Assembly (NCBI RefSeq): GCF_014930365.1
Contig: NZ_JABXWI010000007.1
Location: forward strand, 434,001-498,000
DNA length: 64,000 nt
From: Streptomyces caniscabiei
Lineage (GTDB): Bacteria; Actinomycetota; Actinomycetes; Streptomycetales; Streptomycetaceae
Direction: 5' to 3'
Within the stretch, counting starts at the first letter, position 1, and each line of letters opens with the position of its first letter. Position numbers and translations under genes: made by a program. The notes below the pieces were generated by a model. The model saw only the letters and a program-made list of their open reading frames with translations, made no database searches and had not been told where the DNA came from. This document shows, piece by piece, positions 62,127-64,000 of the stretch.

Positions 62127-63835
62127 TGGCACTGCGCCGCCGCGACAGCGAGCTGAAACACCTCGGCGTCTCCCACCTGGAGTACAAACGCGTCGAGATG
62201 GACCGGGTCCTCACCGGATTCCTGATGCGGGTCAACCACAACGGCCTGCCCAGCAAAATGGTGCAGCGCAAAGAACTCTCCGTCGACGCCTTCGTCAAGG
62301 AGTTCACCAAGGAACAGCACGCCGCGAAATTCCCCGGCTTCGCCGAGCACAGCGACATCACCCGCCGGTGGATCGAGACCCAGCTGCTCGACATGGTCAA
62401 CCGCGGCCGGTCCAGCCAGGCAGTGGCCGGACTGCGCCCGTTGCACGGACTTACCTACAAATTCCGCAACTACTACCACTCACGTGCCTACGGTGCGGAC
62501 GCCCAGCTCTACCAGATGCTGCGCCACGCACGTGGTGGCCAGGGCCAGGCAGCCCTCGAACAGCTGCGGCGCTTCTTCTTCACCGGACTCGGCGCCGCAC
62601 TACGCGGTGGCCCCGACGACGAGTCCGCTGACACCCGCATCGACGTCGAGACCCAGGCCGTACTGCACCTCAACAGCCAGGTCACCCAGGACGCACCGCA
62701 ACAGGTGCGAGGCTGGTACGACGCCCCACCGTTGTGCGTCGGCCAGGCCGATCTGCTCGCCGACGACGTACTGCGCCTGATGTCCCTCAAGGACCTGTTG
62801 CCGCGTGTCACTCTCGTCGAATACCTGAAGATCCTCTTCGCACTGCATCTCGCTCTCGGGCAGCTGAAAGCGATGAAGTTGTTGCCGCAGGCCGTGGCAC
62901 GCGGCTGCGCTGACCCGGCCTGCGGTCCCGACAACTGCCCCGCCACCGGAACGGCGGCCGATCCGCTGGCGGGCTGCCCCTTCCGCGCCGGGCTCTTCGT
63001 CGACGCTGCGGGCATCCCCGGAACCGCAGCGGCTGCCCTGGCCGAACAGAGCGCGGCCGCCTGGCACCGGCGCATCCCGGATTTTGTCCGCGCCGGCTAC
63101 GTGGTCCGCAGGCTCGACGATTTCGTCGACCACCTTGTCTCACGCGGCGAGGCGACCCGGCCTTCCCAGGGCCGGGCAACTGTCGGTGAACTTCTGCGCT
63201 TCGGCTCGGAGGCTTATCAGGAGCGACGCGAGCGCTATTTCGAAGCCCGTCTGGAGAGCATCCTCGTCGAGACACCGCGGGAGGAGCAGCCCGAAGCTGT
63301 CCGGCCGTTGCTGGAAGCATCCATGGGGCTGGGTGCCTTCGAGCAGTACATCGAGCTGCTCATGGCCTATCGCGGCCGCTACCACCACAAGTACCTCATC
63401 GAGACGATCGATTCCCTGCTGCTGAAGAACAGGCCGGGGGCACTGATCGCACAGCCTCACCGCGGCCGACGGCGGTTCGTCCTCGACGGCGCGCTGCTGG
63501 AAGTACTCGTCCAGGTGGCGCTGCTGCGTCCTAATCCACGCGGCACCCGCTCGCGGTTCACCCATCACACCGTCTCCCTCCGGCTTGACGAATTCACCGA
63601 CCTGCTGCGTACGCGCTACGGCCTGCACATCGACCGGCTTCCGACCGCCGACGGCTTCGCCGTCCCCGGGCCGGAGGAGGAGGCGGCGCTGCGGACGAAC
63701 ACCGAGGCATTCACCACAAAGCTGCGGGAGATCGGCTTTTACGACGACCTGTCCGACGCGTACTTCACCCAGGTGATCACACCCCGCTTCGTGATCGCAC
63801 AGGACGGCATGGTCACAGCGGGCAGCGGAAAGTAG
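62126..63835 (+). CDS. defence-cluster protein of unknown fold (MADS MAD7-like)
   Basis: The 569-residue protein begins MALRRRDSELKHLGVSHLEY and is mostly helical. A middle section has several Cys that may bind zinc (ARGCADPACGPDNCPA...LAGCPFRAG, residues ~265-295). There is no recognisable nuclease, ATPase or methyltransferase motif. ATG 62126 shares one base with the kinase stop (TGATG), so the two are made together, and the next gene starts 16 bases after its stop. By position and length it corresponds to the protein named MAD7 in methylation-associated defence systems. This match is from memory, not a search. Confidence 0.72.
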   Translation: MALRRRDSELKHLGVSHLEYKRVEMDRVLTGFLMRVNHNGLPSKMVQRKELSVDAFVKEFTKEQHAAKFPGFAEHSDITRRWIETQLLDMVNRGRSSQAVAGLRPLHGLTYKFRNYYHSRAYGADAQLYQMLRHARGGQGQAALEQLRRFFFTGLGAALRGGPDDESADTRIDVETQAVLHLNSQVTQDAPQQVRGWYDAPPLCVGQADLLADDVLRLMSLKDLLPRVTLVEYLKILFALHLALGQLKAMKLLPQAVARGCADPACGPDNCPATGTAADPLAGCPFRAGLFVDAAGIPGTAAAALAEQSAAAWHRRIPDFVRAGYVVRRLDDFVDHLVSRGEATRPSQGRATVGELLRFGSEAYQERRERYFEARLESILVETPREEQPEAVRPLLEASMGLGAFEQYIELLMAYRGRYHHKYLIETIDSLLLKNRPGALIAQPHRGRRRFVLDGALLEVLVQVALLRPNPRGTRSRFTHHTVSLRLDEFTDLLRTRYGLHIDRLPTADGFAVPGPEEEAALRTNTEAFTTKLREIGFYDDLSDAYFTQVITPRFVIAQDGMVTAGSGK

Positions 63836-63851
63836 CGGAGAACGGACCACC

Positions 63852-64000
63852 ATGGCACGCGGACTGACCGAGATCACCGAGAACCAGTGGCGTCAGGCCC
63901 TGGAACAGGCGCTGCTGCCTCGCATCGCCTCCGTGCTGCGACGGCGGGAAGCCGGCCACTGCATGCGCGTCGAAGGGCTTCAGGCCGACGTGGCAGTGAG
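63852..64000 (+). CDS. start of a further defence gene, cut by the window edge (possibly MAD8-like ATPase)
   Basis: Only the first 49 codons are present (MARGLTEITENQWRQALEQ..., then VLRRREAGHCMRVEGLQADV). GGAG lies about 12 bases before ATG 63852, and the gene follows MAD7-like by 16 bases on the same strand. The position is where the ATP-binding protein MAD8 would be expected. The visible part carries no diagnostic motif, so identity is inferred from order only. Confidence 0.6.
   Translation, partial: MARGLTEITENQWRQALEQALLPRIASVLRRREAGHCMRVEGLQADVAV

Noticed and set aside
50274..64000. Interpretation as a BREX type 2 (Pgl) locus
   Set aside because: The NERD-kinase protein recalls PglW, but PglX, PglY and PglZ features are not visible and the methyltransferase has a separate S subunit. 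A MADS-type assignment fits better.

Overview
The window is high-GC actinobacterial chromosome, almost certainly Streptomyces. Third codon positions are strongly G/C, GTG starts and 1- or 4-base start/stop overlaps are common, and the gene content is typical of the genus: an afsQ1-afsQ2-sigQ locus, BmpA-type nucleoside lipoproteins, DUF397/DUF5753 regulators and many ECF sigma factors. I see no tRNA, rRNA, CRISPR array, transposase or integrase.

Positions 1 to about 16,500 are housekeeping and envelope functions. In order they hold a ureide (OHCU) decarboxylase-like gene, a GH20 hexosaminidase, several small unknown proteins, a secreted amidase-like/FG-GAP protein that has lost zinc ligands, two tandem ECF sigma plus membrane-partner modules, an L,D-transpeptidase, a methylmalonyl-CoA mutase-type large subunit, a LysE exporter and a methyltransferase. 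From 16,650 to 25,280 two divergent operons form a nonulosonic-acid glycopolymer cluster. The minus operon has a GT2 glycosyltransferase, a polysialyltransferase-like enzyme and an acyltransferase. The plus operon has a DUF6716 glycosyltransferase, a CMP-nonulosonate synthetase fused to a HAD phosphatase, a NeuB-type synthase and a sialyltransferase-like protein. This set would suit a wall teichulosonic (Kdn-type) polymer.

Positions 25,750 to 42,500 are dominated by nucleoside uptake and salvage: an M20 amidohydrolase, two BmpA lipoproteins, an ABC ATPase with two permeases, cytidine deaminase, thymidine phosphorylase and adenosine deaminase. One motif, CTACGCGCGT(A/T), lies upstream of four of these transcription units and is perfectly palindromic at two of them, which suggests a shared regulator. 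Interspersed are a Uma2 protein, a STAS protein, a SigG-like sigma factor, a divergent MFS/LysR pair and an unusual alpha/beta hydrolase. Positions 42,600 to 49,500 hold small secreted proteins, PspC and VanZ proteins, the afsQ two-component operon with its lipoprotein, sigQ and a uridine-kinase-like gene.

From about 49,530 to the right edge the window becomes a defence island. It starts with a RelE/Phd toxin-antitoxin pair, then an AIPR-family protein with an Mrr-like nuclease signature, an N6-adenine methyltransferase and a type I S-like specificity protein. A minus-strand XRE/DUF397 regulator pair follows, then a small conserved protein, a giant NERD-pseudokinase-kinase-ATPase protein, a protein of unknown fold, and the start of one more gene cut by the window end. 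The methyltransferase, S, kinase and following genes match what I recall of the methylation-associated defence system (MADS: MAD2, MAD5, MAD6, MAD7, MAD8). The AIPR protein and the DUF397 regulators look like unusual additions. Five copies of a dispersed intergenic repeat (core GGGGCGCGGGGAACTGCG) and several perfect terminator hairpins punctuate the core region.
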